Below, in pieces: positions 8,649 through 17,454 of a stretch of 64,000 nucleotides of DNA. The position numbers and the translations under genes are program-made. The notes below the pieces were generated by a model. It searched no databases. It saw nothing but the letters and a program-made list of their open reading frames with translations, and was not told where the DNA came from. Numbering within the stretch: the first letter of the stretch is position 1; each line of letters begins with the position of its first letter. This stretch comes from Synechococcus sp. AG-679-C18 (GTDB lineage: Bacteria; Cyanobacteriota; Cyanobacteriia; PCC-6307; Cyanobiaceae): NCBI GenBank assembly GCA_003210755.1, contig QCUL01000011.1, positions 1 through 64,000 of the forward strand, given 5' to 3'.

Positions 8649-10421
8649 TTAGAAACTCACCAAAACCCTTCCTCCCCAGCGGATCTGCTCAGCATTGAGC
8701 AATTGGCCAATGTCAACGATCGAGGCGGCGGTGCTGCCATACGCTTCGATCGCCATGTTGTCAGTCGCGTGCCAGCGCAGACCAAGCGTGCCATTGCTTT
8801 GAGCCAAGTTGTTCACCACCACGTTGCCTTCAGGAACGAGCTCCCAGCGCGGGGCTAATTGAACGCTGGAACTAACCCCCACACCCCAGAGGTTACCGGT
8901 ACCAACTAGGGCAACCTTCGGATTAAGGCTGATGGCCAGTCTTGGGGTTGCTTCCCATGTGGCCATTGTTTCTGCGAACAGATAACCCTGTCCTGTGGTG
9001 TTGACGAGATCAAAATTGCGTCCAACTGTAATGCGCCCTCCACCCCAGAAGGGGGCCCCACGCAGGGGGCTAAAAAACACGGCTTTGCCGCCAATCCGCA
9101 AATTGCGGGCGCCGTCGTTGGCGAAGAGGCGCGCCTGGGGTGTGGTCTGGGGCAAGTTATTAGAGAGACCGCCAATCACCTGAAGCTGAAAGATGTTGGA
9201 GAGTGAATAGCCCACGAATCCGTTCACGTTGCCGCTTTCGTCGGCATTGGCCCACAACTCCGAGCTGTCGTCGGGGGGGACTAGGGCGGAGTTCACGGTC
9301 AGCCCCCCTTTGGCGAGGGAACGTTGCCGCTTCGTTAGGGGTTGTTGCGGAGTGTCGGGACCATCGGGGGTGAATACAAAACTGGCTGAGTAGCCGAGCC
9401 GATTGTCTGATGGAAGGGCGAGCAGGGCAGTCGCAGGAGTAGTCCCAAAGCCATTGGTGAGTTGTCCGCGTAGGCCGATTCTTGGGTTGAGATCCCAGTT
9501 CAGACCGGCTGAGTAGATCGGTACGCGTGAAAAGTCCAGATTGGTATTGAAACTATTGCTCCCTGATCCAATCGGCTGAGCAAAGGTTGCTGTTAATCCC
9601 AAGTGCTGATTGGCTTGCCAGAGCAGACCAGCGGCGAGGTATGGAGTGGTGCCATAAAAACTGCCGCTGCCGCCCTGTCCTGCGCCTTGCTTGGCCGGGA
9701 GCCAACTCACACCTGGGACAAAACTGAGCAGTAATTGGTCAGTGGCCTGCCAGCTGAGGGGAAGGGTAAGAGATCCCACCAAGTTGGACGTGAACACCCG
9801 CTGCCCTGAGCTATTAAAGATGTTTGGTGTGGCGTCGTCCCCTTTGCTCGCAAAAGAATCGTCTCCTCCACTACCAACATTCCATATTTCTAAGGAACCA
9901 TTGGCGGCAATACTGAGGTGCTTGTTTTTAAACAATCTCCAGCGAGCTGCAGCGGCGTAGCTCTCCCAGAAGTTGGCGGGCGCAACACTGAATCCATCCA
10001 AAGGGGCGTTTAGAGGGTCATCGGCCTGGGAGTAATAGGCGGAGAGTTGAAAAGATTCTGAGAGGCCTACATCAAGACTCACGGCATAATTTTGATTGCC
10101 TGTGCCAGTAGCACTCCTAAACGGCGACAACTGGGTAGCCGAGAAACGCCATCGCTCAGGTTCGAGTAACAAAGACGTTGGCACTGCAGCAGAAAGGCGC
10201 AGCAACGGCAAGTAGTCCGCAGAGATCAGAGGAGTGTTGATGTATGTCGCTTCAATTTGTTCGGCATTCAGTGGTTGTAAGGCCGGAGCTGGAGGGTTGG
10301 CTTTGATTGGTAATGCCGGCTCCTTGAGTACTTCCCAGCGAGGCCCATCGTTGGAGATAAAAACTGGTGAAATGATCGGCGGCGGTGGGGGTGGTGGAAC
10401 CGGAGTCCAAGTGATTGGCAT
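8649..10421 (-). CDS. Predicted outer-membrane beta-barrel protein, function unknown
   Basis: I do not recognise a named family for this 590-residue protein. It begins with a proline-rich stretch (seven consecutive Pro around residues 9-15). From about residue 90 it becomes a long run of alternating polar and hydrophobic strands with repeated aromatic/Gly turns (for example LGLTATFAQPIGSG and WDLNPRIGLRGQLTNGFG) and ends in RWGGRVLVSF, a terminal aromatic strand typical of outer-membrane barrels. No classical signal peptide is visible at the chosen ATG, which overlaps the phosphatase stop (ATGA, 10418-10421 read on the minus strand); this is odd for an exported barrel. Because it lies in one operon with the Wzc kinase, a porin-like part of polysaccharide export is one possibility; a lipid-related role is another. 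Confidence 0.65.
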   Translation of the reverse strand: MPITWTPVPPPPPPPIISPVFISNDGPRWEVLKEPALPIKANPPAPALQPLNAEQIEATYINTPLISADYLPLLRLSAAVPTSLLLEPERWRFSATQLSPFRSATGTGNQNYAVSLDVGLSESFQLSAYYSQADDPLNAPLDGFSVAPANFWESYAAAARWRLFKNKHLSIAANGSLEIWNVGSGGDDSFASKGDDATPNIFNSSGQRVFTSNLVGSLTLPLSWQATDQLLLSFVPGVSWLPAKQGAGQGGSGSFYGTTPYLAAGLLWQANQHLGLTATFAQPIGSGSNSFNTNLDFSRVPIYSAGLNWDLNPRIGLRGQLTNGFGTTPATALLALPSDNRLGYSASFVFTPDGPDTPQQPLTKRQRSLAKGGLTVNSALVPPDDSSELWANADESGNVNGFVGYSLSNIFQLQVIGGLSNNLPQTTPQARLFANDGARNLRIGGKAVFFSPLRGAPFWGGGRITVGRNFDLVNTTGQGYLFAETMATWEATPRLAISLNPKVALVGTGNLWGVGVSSSVQLAPRWELVPEGNVVVNNLAQSNGTLGLRWHATDNMAIEAYGSTAASIVDIGQLLNAEQIRWGGRVLVSF

Positions 10422-10900
10422 CAGCTTGCTCCTGCCTGTGATCCTCTTAAGGCAGGTTTTCTCAACAGTGCGAGTTGGCCTGGAAGTGGGTTGGTGCCTT
10501 TGTGCACTTGCATCAGGTAATCGAGAGCTTGCTCAGGGCTCAGGCTGTGGCGTTGCACCAGCCAAGCCAGGCAAACCAGGGGAGATCTTTCCATTGCTGC
10601 CACACAATGGACAAAGACAGAGCCATACTTTTCGTGCAGCGTTGCTAATTGATCCAGTGCTGCGAGTAGCTCATTAAACTCGGGAAGGCGACCGCTTTGA
10701 TGGTCAGGCAGCACTAGGCGACAACAGGCGAATTGGTCATTCATTGCGGCTGGAGGAAGAGCTTCTTCTTCTGCGCACAGGCTGAACACGGCTTTGATAC
10801 CGGCGTCCTTGAGGAGGGAAATATGATTCTCTTCGGTGGGAGCTGGGCCAATCGCTAACTCATCAACGAGAATCCAATTGATCTGAAAACGTTTTTGCAT
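10421..10900 (-). CDS. Dual-specificity/tyrosine phosphatase family protein
   Basis: The 159-residue protein carries the cysteine phosphatase signature HCVAAMERS (HCx5RS) at about residues 96-104, with an upstream acidic loop position around VLPDH that could supply the general acid. The fold is of the dual-specificity type, not the low-molecular-weight (Wzb) type. It starts 5 bases after the Wzc kinase stop and its own stop overlaps the beta-barrel gene, so all are probably on one transcript. In polysaccharide systems a phosphatase resets the tyrosine-phosphorylated tail of the Wzc kinase; I infer that this protein does so here in place of Wzb. Other phosphoprotein substrates remain possible. 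Confidence 0.82.
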   Translation of the reverse strand: MQKRFQINWILVDELAIGPAPTEENHISLLKDAGIKAVFSLCAEEEALPPAAMNDQFACCRLVLPDHQSGRLPEFNELLAALDQLATLHEKYGSVFVHCVAAMERSPLVCLAWLVQRHSLSPEQALDYLMQVHKGTNPLPGQLALLRKPALRGSQAGAS

Positions 10901-10905
10901 AGAGA

Positions 10906-13341
10906 TCAGCTATCAATCCAGCGCATAAAATTTCTGCGTTTTCTTGTAAATTTCTGGCGCCAGTTTTTTGTTTTAGTAGTTGGTTTGTCTTGTTGGGTTG
11001 ACGCGTTCTCTACGTCTGAGTTGGCGTAGTGGGCATAGGTCCATGAGGAGTCGTAAGCACCATATCCATATTTTTTATAACCGTACTGCCCATATCCATA
11101 GGCGGAGCGAGACTCTTTTGATTGCTTAATCCCATTGGTGACTAAACCCAGAAGTGGAGCACCACTGGCAAGAATGCGGTTTACGGAATCTTTAGGCATT
11201 CCACGGTCAACACGTTCGAGACTTACGAGAAGCATCAAGCCGTCGCAATGTTCAGCCACGAGGGCTGCATCTGCGAGTCCCAGAACAGGAGGAGTATCGA
11301 ATAAAATTAAATCAAAATCATCACTATTTGCAAGCTCATCAATTAAGGAGTGCATTCGGTTAGAACTCAGCAATCTAGTTGGATCTGGTGGTCGTCGACC
11401 AGCAGTCAGTACTTTCCAATTGTCGTAACCAGGAACATTTTGCAAAGCGTTGTTCCAGCTCTGTTCACTTTCAGTCAGCAGATTGGAAAGGCCTGTGAGA
11501 TTATTAAGGCCCAGACGGGTATGCATTTGTGGTTTGCGCAAGTCAGCATCAATCAAAAGCACACGCTGTCCCATTTCAGATAGGGTTTTGGCAAGAAGTA
11601 CATTCACCAGTGATTTACCTTCTGCAGGAAGAGAACTCGTGAGAGCAATAGTCTTCAACGGTTGATCACTATTCAAAAAACGGATGGAGGTAAACAAGTT
11701 ACGAAACGCTTCTTGATAGAAAAAGCGTTGATAGCTTTTCAGCTTGATGTCTGCTTTCTCTTTGTTTTTTGCAACATCCGAATTGCTATCCAGTTCTGAG
11801 AGCAGGAAGCGTTTATCCTCTCGAACACCCTCAAAGAACTCCACATGGGGTATGTGTCCGAGTAAAGCAAGTCCTAGTTCTTCTTTAACTTCTTCGGGGT
11901 TGTGAAAGACATGGTCAAAGCGCTCTCGTAGGAGACCGATGCCAAGGCCAGAGAACAGTCCCAAAAAGATTGCCTTGAAAAGCCCATTCCCCACCCTGGG
12001 CTCGATGGGATTTGGATTCATCGTGGGAGGAGATATTAATCTCCACGGCACGCTATTTTGAGCGAGTTCGAGCCGGAAGGATTCTTGCGCAGAGGTGAGA
12101 GCTGCCAGATTACCTTGTACTAACTGAAGCCTGCCTATCAGCTTTTCATAAGCTTTAATTAAGGCTGGTTGGCGCGAAAAATTCTGATTGAGGCGATTGA
12201 CCTCCTCCTCTGTGGAATTGATCTGGTCGGCATTGACCTGAAGAGCTGTGTCAATAGCTTGAAGCTGGCTTGCTAAAAGTAAAGGCTCGATTTGGGCTTT
12301 TTTTTGCACCAAGCTTTGCACCACTGAGGAGTTCGGCTGATAGGTGCTACGAGCTTCCGCGAGAGCTTCCTCAACTGAGGTGAGTTGTTCGACTAAGCCT
12401 GGGTCGATGCCCGTAATATTGAGACTTCCAATGATGGAGGAACCAGATGTGGAGTTGGATCCTCCCGACATGCTGCCATTTTGACCACTACTAATACTGC
12501 CTTGGAAGCCAGAAGAACTGAGATTACCAGCGGCTACTTGTATACGTATTTGTTCTAAATTACGACGCGTATTTTTTAAACCCAGCAGACCTTGCTCTTT
12601 GCTAGCTAGATTACTCTCAGCTGTGGCAGCTTCGTCTGCTGCGTTGATTAAACGATTCTGTTTGCGGAAAGATTCAAGTTCATTGAGCACTTCAGCGGTT
12701 TTTTCTTCTAGGTCGGGTGCCTGTTGATCAAGAAAGGCCAAGCCATCTCGAAGACGCTGCTGGCGCTGTCTTTGAGCTGTTTTTAGATAGGTATTGGCTA
12801 ATTCAGCAAGCAGAAGTTTATCTTCTTCTGGATCCTTGCCCTTGAGGCTAACTTTGAGAATCCCTGCGCCAATATTTCGTGGTCCGCCACCTTCTGGCGT
12901 AATGGAAATGCGGGATGCAAGGCTACCTTCATTAATGCCTATTCTTTTCGCTAACGGCTCAAGAACGAGATAGCTGCGCATCACCGCAATTAAAGTTGGC
13001 AAGTCGTTGTTGATAGAGTTAAGCGCTAAATTTTGAAAGTTTGTATTGCTTTCCTGAGCGCTTTGTCCTGAAGGGTTATTGCTAATAGGGTCTTTAATGA
13101 GAAGGCGAAATGATCCTTGGTATACAGGATTAAATATCCTTTCAGTTAATAGCTGTAAGCTCATTGCCGAGATAACAACGCCGGCTGTGATGGCAATTAG
13201 CTTTTTTCGTCTTGAAACTACTCGAATAAAATCTTTCCATCTGAAACCTTTGTCTGCAAAACTATTTGTGTGGCTAGGTGAACCCGTTGCAGAAAAAGAT
13301 TGAAATTGCTCATTATTTTTTGAGCTTGAGCTCAAGGCCAT
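10906..13341 (-). CDS. wzc: Polysaccharide co-polymerase with C-terminal BY-kinase (Wzc-like)
   Basis: The 811-residue inner-membrane protein has a Wzz-type domain with a first transmembrane helix near residues 46-66 and a second near 450-470. The periplasmic region between them is long, coiled-coil-rich, and contains a Ser/Gly-rich insert (about 270-310). The cytoplasmic kinase follows: Walker A in SSLPAEGKSL (about 566), Walker A' in LLIDADLRKPQ (about 600), Walker B in LILFDTPPV (about 680). Near residues 744-770 is a tyrosine cluster with nine Tyr in about 30 residues. Proteins of this type control chain length and export of capsule or exopolysaccharide by cycles of tail phosphorylation. 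It diverges from the Wza-type gene across 75 bases and leads an operon with the phosphatase. Confidence 0.93.
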   Translation of the reverse strand: MALSSSSKNNEQFQSFSATGSPSHTNSFADKGFRWKDFIRVVSRRKKLIAITAGVVISAMSLQLLTERIFNPVYQGSFRLLIKDPISNNPSGQSAQESNTNFQNLALNSINNDLPTLIAVMRSYLVLEPLAKRIGINEGSLASRISITPEGGGPRNIGAGILKVSLKGKDPEEDKLLLAELANTYLKTAQRQRQQRLRDGLAFLDQQAPDLEEKTAEVLNELESFRKQNRLINAADEAATAESNLASKEQGLLGLKNTRRNLEQIRIQVAAGNLSSSGFQGSISSGQNGSMSGGSNSTSGSSIIGSLNITGIDPGLVEQLTSVEEALAEARSTYQPNSSVVQSLVQKKAQIEPLLLASQLQAIDTALQVNADQINSTEEEVNRLNQNFSRQPALIKAYEKLIGRLQLVQGNLAALTSAQESFRLELAQNSVPWRLISPPTMNPNPIEPRVGNGLFKAIFLGLFSGLGIGLLRERFDHVFHNPEEVKEELGLALLGHIPHVEFFEGVREDKRFLLSELDSNSDVAKNKEKADIKLKSYQRFFYQEAFRNLFTSIRFLNSDQPLKTIALTSSLPAEGKSLVNVLLAKTLSEMGQRVLLIDADLRKPQMHTRLGLNNLTGLSNLLTESEQSWNNALQNVPGYDNWKVLTAGRRPPDPTRLLSSNRMHSLIDELANSDDFDLILFDTPPVLGLADAALVAEHCDGLMLLVSLERVDRGMPKDSVNRILASGAPLLGLVTNGIKQSKESRSAYGYGQYGYKKYGYGAYDSSWTYAHYANSDVENASTQQDKPTTKTKNWRQKFTRKRRNFMRWIDS

Positions 13342-13416
13342 ATCGCCTAACTACCAGTGAGACTATTGTCCGGTGCGACCTTGCTTAAGCGAGTCCCTGT
13401 GGGACACTTCTATTAA
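13342..13416. promoter_or_regulatory. Divergent wzc/wza intergenic region
   Basis: Only 75 bases separate the start of the wzc-like operon (minus strand) from the assigned start of the wza-like gene (plus strand). Promoters for both directions must lie here or inside the first codons. I see no convincing -10/-35 pair or operator, so this is inferred from gene layout alone. Confidence 0.4.
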
Positions 13417-14550
13417 TTGGCTTTGGTGCTAGCGGTGATCTCATTGATTCGTCGTCCCCTAGCGCTAACTCTAATGTGCGCCCTTTATTCGGCTCAGGTT
13501 GCTTCCGGGGTTTTTGCGGTAACAACAGACTATGATGCACTCAAAAATAGTGCATCTCAACGAGAAATAGATGTTTCTGAAGATGTTTACATCATAGGTC
13601 CTGGTGATGAGCTTGAGCTCAAGGTCTTTGGTTCTGAGGAATTGTCAGGACCACTCACAGTCTTAAGTGATGGCAGCGTTTCGTTTCCCTATCTTGGCTC
13701 TGTACGACTGGCGGGGCTTACGTTGCAGCAGGCGATGCTTTGGACGCGAGAGTTGTTAAGCAAGGAATTATTGCGGACTGATCTGCAGTTAACCGTCACT
13801 CGTCCGCGTCCTATGCACATTTCCATCATTGGGCAGGTTCAGCGACCTGGGCTTTACACTCTTGGTGAAAATACTGGAAGTTCTTCCGGCGGAAATTCTG
13901 AAGGTGTGGGAGGAGCTACAAATGGACTTCCTACCTTAGTTTCTGCGATTCAAACAGCAGGGGGAATCACGCAGCAGGCCAGTCTCCGTGATGTGGTGTT
14001 GCAACGCCGAATGCCAGGCTTGGAGCCTCGTTACAAGATGCAGCGCCTCAATCTTTTTTCCTTATTGTTTGATGGTGATCAACGTCAGAATCCTTATTTA
14101 TTTGATGGCGATGTGATTAAGGTGCTTTTGGCGGAAGAAACGCCAGAGCAAGCCGTTGAGCTCGCCGCAGTTAACCTGTCGCCTAATACCATCAGTGTCA
14201 ATGTGATGGGAGAGGTTCAATCGCCGGGGGTTATGAATCTCCGGGCTAATATTCCTCTTACTCAAGCTGTATTAATGGCTGGCGGTACACGAGAGTGGAG
14301 AGCAAACCGCGGAGATATTGAGCTTGTAAGACTCAACCGTAATGGCAGCGTTACATTGAAACGCTTTCGGCTGAATTTAAGTGCGGGAGCTTCAAACGAA
14401 AAGAACCCGCCGTTGCGAGATGGAGATATTGTTCGCGTTAAGCGCAGCTTGCTGGCGAAAGGTTCGGATGCAATTACCGGGGTAACCCAACCCTTTACGG
14501 GCTTGGTGAGCGTCTGGGGATTGGTGAGGCTTATTGGAGATAACAACTAA
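13417..14550 (+). CDS. wza: Polysaccharide export outer-membrane protein (Wza/OPX-like)
   Basis: The 377-residue protein has an N-terminal hydrophobic signal segment (about 1-36, ending ...VASGVFA). A Poly_export domain begins near residue 55 with the hallmark IIGPGDELEL and continues with SDGSVSFPYLGSVRLAGLT. Two SLBB domains follow, opening with ISIIGQVQRPGLY (about 133) and VNVMGEVQSPGVM (about 261). The C-terminus (GLVSVWGLVRLIGDN) can form an amphipathic helix, as in the Wza alpha-barrel. Family members form the periplasmic and outer-membrane channel for capsule or exopolysaccharide. A TTG start was used because it precedes the signal segment; GTG at 13426 and 13435 are alternatives. It pairs with the divergent Wzc kinase. 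Confidence 0.9.
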   Translation: MALVLAVISLIRRPLALTLMCALYSAQVASGVFAVTTDYDALKNSASQREIDVSEDVYIIGPGDELELKVFGSEELSGPLTVLSDGSVSFPYLGSVRLAGLTLQQAMLWTRELLSKELLRTDLQLTVTRPRPMHISIIGQVQRPGLYTLGENTGSSSGGNSEGVGGATNGLPTLVSAIQTAGGITQQASLRDVVLQRRMPGLEPRYKMQRLNLFSLLFDGDQRQNPYLFDGDVIKVLLAEETPEQAVELAAVNLSPNTISVNVMGEVQSPGVMNLRANIPLTQAVLMAGGTREWRANRGDIELVRLNRNGSVTLKRFRLNLSAGASNEKNPPLRDGDIVRVKRSLLAKGSDAITGVTQPFTGLVSVWGLVRLIGDNN

Positions 14551-15448
14551 TTCTTTAATTCTCGCAAAGATAGATAATTTTGGATTTTTGCCATTACCTC
14601 GCAAAAAAATATTTATTTGGCAGATTTTAAACATTGTCCTGTTATGCTGCTGTCCTAAGGTGTATTAATTGCTGGAATGAATGTTCAGGGCTTTTTAAAA
14701 GATAAGGCAAGAATATAGGCGTAAAGTAAAAATATCACTATCCCTATAGGCGTAAGTATTTTGATGTATTTGTGCTTAAGAGCGATGCAGATATTGCTTC
14801 TGATGAAAGAAGCTATTGATGCTTTCGAATTCGTATGTTGCTTTTGTGAGGATGTTTTTAGATGTTGTTATAATTGCCAGTATGGCTATGTTGCTGAGAG
14901 AATTTCCTTTTGATGCGTAAGATGTTGCGGTTAGTTTTTGAAGAGATGATTGGCCGGTTTTCCTGGTAGAAATGATTCGGGTTCTAGTTGAATGTCTCGC
15001 TTTGGTTTTGATAAGTGATGTCTTGTGGTTGGGAAAATAAATCAAATGTTGTTGGAAAGATTGGCGGAGGTAACGTTTTTGAGCTCAATTCAGATTAAGA
15101 TTCATAATCAGGCATGAAAATACGTTGATTTTAGTCAGGTTTATATTAATATTTTATTACTATTCCCTTTCGCTCGCTTTGACCACGCCCCTGCTAACCA
15201 AGTAGGGAAAAGCAAGCTCAGCAGCTTGCTAAGAAATCGGGATGGCTATAGATCAGGGAGAGGATGTATCTAAGTTAGAAAAATCTGTTTGTAGGGAATC
15301 ACAGTGGTTTACATTTGAAAATTGAATTAGGGAAAATTATCCTAGCTCTAATCTTTGGCACAGCTTCCTATTTTAAGCAAGAAAGAACTTACGCCGAGTT
15401 TAAGAAGGTTTGTAGTTCTTCTTTCCTCTACTACTTCGCCTACGCAAG
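14551..15448. other. Gene-free AT-rich gap between wza and galE
   Basis: About 900 AT-rich bases lie here with no convincing gene on either strand. An 11-base direct repeat (tataggcgtaa) occurs at 14714-14724 and 14745-14755. A perfect hairpin lies at 15211-15230 and is listed separately. The stretch upstream of galE probably holds its promoter, but no clear -10/-35 pair was picked out. Confidence 0.5.
15211..15230. repeat. Perfect 8-bp inverted repeat (hairpin)
   Basis: The sequence agcaagct, a 4-base loop cagc, and agcttgct form a perfect hairpin. There is no T-tract after it on either strand, so it is not a standard Rho-independent terminator. It sits about 220 bases before galE in otherwise empty sequence. 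It may be a decayed terminator, part of a small RNA, or a protein-binding site. Confidence 0.45.
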
Positions 15449-16477
15449 ATGACAATTCTGGTGACTGGGGGAGCGGGTTACATCGGTAGTCATGCCGTGC
15501 GGGCGTTGCAGCGAGCCGGCTATCGAACGGTAGTGCTGGACAATTTGGTGTATGGCCACCGGCAGATTGTGGAGGAGGTGCTGCAGGTGCCTCTGGTGGT
15601 GGGCCAAGTGGGTAATCGAGAGCTGCTGGACAAGCTTTTGAGCGGGGCTCATCCCGCCATAGGCGGAGAGCCTATTCAAGCGCTTCTGCACTTTGCCGCT
15701 TACGCCTATGTAGGTGAGAGCATGGCCAATCCAGCTAAATACTATCGTAATAATCTAGGCGACTCGCTGACGTTGCTTGAAGCGCTTAAGTCAGAGGGGG
15801 AGCGCCGGGGAACAACTCCTCTACCGCTGGTGTTTTCCAGCACCTGCGCCAGCTACGGGATTCCCGACCCGGCTCAGATTCCCATTGATGAGAGCTGCCC
15901 GCAGCAGCCAATCAATCCCTATGGCCGCAGCAAAGCGATGGTGGAGCAGCTGATTGCCGATTTCGGCGCGGCCTATGGCCTTCCGAGTGTGATCTTCCGC
16001 TACTTCAATGCCGCTGGCGCTGATCCAGCCGGTGATCTGGGGGAAAACCATATCCCTGAAACCCACCTTATTCCCCTGGTGCTCGATGCCATAAGCGGAG
16101 CCCAGCCCTACCTGCGGGTCTTTGGCGACGACTACCCCACGCCTGACGGCACCTGCATCCGCGACTACATCCACGTGACTGACCTTGCCGATGCCCATGT
16201 GCTGGGGCTGCAACGAGTTCTCGCGGTCGGAGGCCAGCACCTCTTCAACCTTGGCAATGGCACCGGCTACTCCGTCAAGCAGGTGATCGAGGTGGCCCAA
16301 TCCGTCACGGGGAGGGGCCTACTGGCCCACGTCGTGCCAAGGCGACCTGGGGATCCGCCGGTTTTGGTTGCTTCTGCGCACAAGGCTCGGCGGGAACTTG
16401 ATTGGCAGCCGCGCTATACGGATCTGAGTACGATCTTGGAGCACGCCTGGCTCTGGCACCGAACCTTTTCACCTTAA
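15449..16477 (+). CDS. galE: UDP-glucose 4-epimerase
   Basis: The 342-residue enzyme interconverts UDP-glucose and UDP-galactose using bound NAD+. It is a short-chain dehydrogenase-type epimerase with the N-terminal nucleotide motif [10 protein letters not shown] (about 6-15), the second-strand VLDNLVYGH, the catalytic Ser/Thr region FSSTCASYG (about 129), and Tyr/Lys in NPYGRSK (about 156-162). Length matches the family. It provides UDP-galactose for the glycosyltransferases of the island and lies 2 bases upstream of the UDP-glucuronate decarboxylase, so the pair is probably co-transcribed. Confidence 0.95.
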   Translation: MTILVTGGAGYIGSHAVRALQRAGYRTVVLDNLVYGHRQIVEEVLQVPLVVGQVGNRELLDKLLSGAHPAIGGEPIQALLHFAAYAYVGESMANPAKYYRNNLGDSLTLLEALKSEGERRGTTPLPLVFSSTCASYGIPDPAQIPIDESCPQQPINPYGRSKAMVEQLIADFGAAYGLPSVIFRYFNAAGADPAGDLGENHIPETHLIPLVLDAISGAQPYLRVFGDDYPTPDGTCIRDYIHVTDLADAHVLGLQRVLAVGGQHLFNLGNGTGYSVKQVIEVAQSVTGRGLLAHVVPRRPGDPPVLVASAHKARRELDWQPRYTDLSTILEHAWLWHRTFSP

Positions 16478-16479
16478 AG

Positions 16480-17454
16480 ATGTCTACTGCCATCACGCGT
16501 AACTTGATCACCGGTGGTGCAGGCTTCCTTGGCTCTCATCTGGTAGATCGGCTGATGCAGGCCGGTGAGGAGGTGATCTGCCTCGACAACTACTTCACCG
16601 GTCGCAAGGCCAATATCGCCCAGTGGATCGGCCATCCGGCCTTTGAGCTGATCCGTCACGACGTGACAGAGCCGCTGCGCATCGAGGTGGACCGGATCTG
16701 GCATTTGGCCTGTCCGGCTTCACCCGTGCACTACCAGTTCAATCCGATCAAAACGGCCAAAACTAGTTTCCTTGGTACCTACAATATGCTTGGGCTTGCT
16801 CGGCGGGTGGGAGCAAGGTTGCTGCTGGCCAGCACGAGTGAGGTATATGGCGATCCGGAAGTGCATCCGCAGCCCGAGACCTACCGCGGGTGTGTGAATA
16901 CGATCGGCCTGCGCAGCTGTTACGACGAAGGTAAGCGCATCGCTGAAACCCTTTGTTTCGACTATCAGCGCATGCACGGCACTGAGATCCGTGTGATGCG
17001 GATCTTTAACACCTATGGGCCACGAATGTTGCCCGATGATGGCCGGGTGGTGAGCAATTTCATCGTGCAGGCGCTGCGCGGTGAACCGCTCACCCTCTAT
17101 GGCGATGGCAGCCAGACGCGCAGCTTTTGCTTTGTGGATGATTTGATCGAGGGCATGATCCGACTCATGAACGCCAATCACTGCGGTCCAATAAATATCG
17201 GCAACCCTGGTGAATTCACGATTCGCCAGCTTGCTGATCTCGTACGCGCCAAGGTGAACACGCAGTTGGAAGTGATCGAACAACCCCTGCCTCAAGACGA
17301 TCCGCTGCAACGCCAGCCGGTGATCGATCTTGCTCAACGGGAGCTGGGCTGGCAGCCCACAGTGCCCCTTGAGCATGGCCTCGATGCCACAATCGCATGG
17401 TTCCGCGACAGCCTGGCCAACACCCCAGAACATCAGGTGTCTTCATCCCCGTAA
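16480..17454 (+). CDS. uxs: UDP-glucuronate decarboxylase (UDP-xylose synthase)
   Basis: From the ATG at 16480 the product is 324 residues; a longer reading from 16402 would overlap galE and adds sequence before the start of the Rossmann fold. The Rossmann motif GGAGFLGSH is near residue 9, and the catalytic signature SCYDEGKR (YxxxK) is near 147. This signature separates UDP-glucuronate decarboxylases from other epimerases. Also typical are TSEVYGDP and [10 protein letters not shown]. The reaction converts UDP-glucuronate to UDP-xylose with NAD+ recycling. The gene follows galE by 2 bases. UDP-glucose dehydrogenase, needed to supply the substrate, is not in the window. Confidence 0.92.
   Translation: MSTAITRNLITGGAGFLGSHLVDRLMQAGEEVICLDNYFTGRKANIAQWIGHPAFELIRHDVTEPLRIEVDRIWHLACPASPVHYQFNPIKTAKTSFLGTYNMLGLARRVGARLLLASTSEVYGDPEVHPQPETYRGCVNTIGLRSCYDEGKRIAETLCFDYQRMHGTEIRVMRIFNTYGPRMLPDDGRVVSNFIVQALRGEPLTLYGDGSQTRSFCFVDDLIEGMIRLMNANHCGPINIGNPGEFTIRQLADLVRAKVNTQLEVIEQPLPQDDPLQRQPVIDLAQRELGWQPTVPLEHGLDATIAWFRDSLANTPEHQVSSSP

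Noticed and set aside
14776-15045. 89-residue minus-strand frame in the gap before galE
   Set aside because: Low-complexity AT-rich sequence, no motif, no convincing ribosome site; most likely random.
16402-16479. Upstream extension of the UDP-glucuronate decarboxylase to 16402
   Set aside because: It would lie inside galE and adds 26 residues before the Rossmann motif; ATG 16480 fits the family and follows galE by 2 bases.
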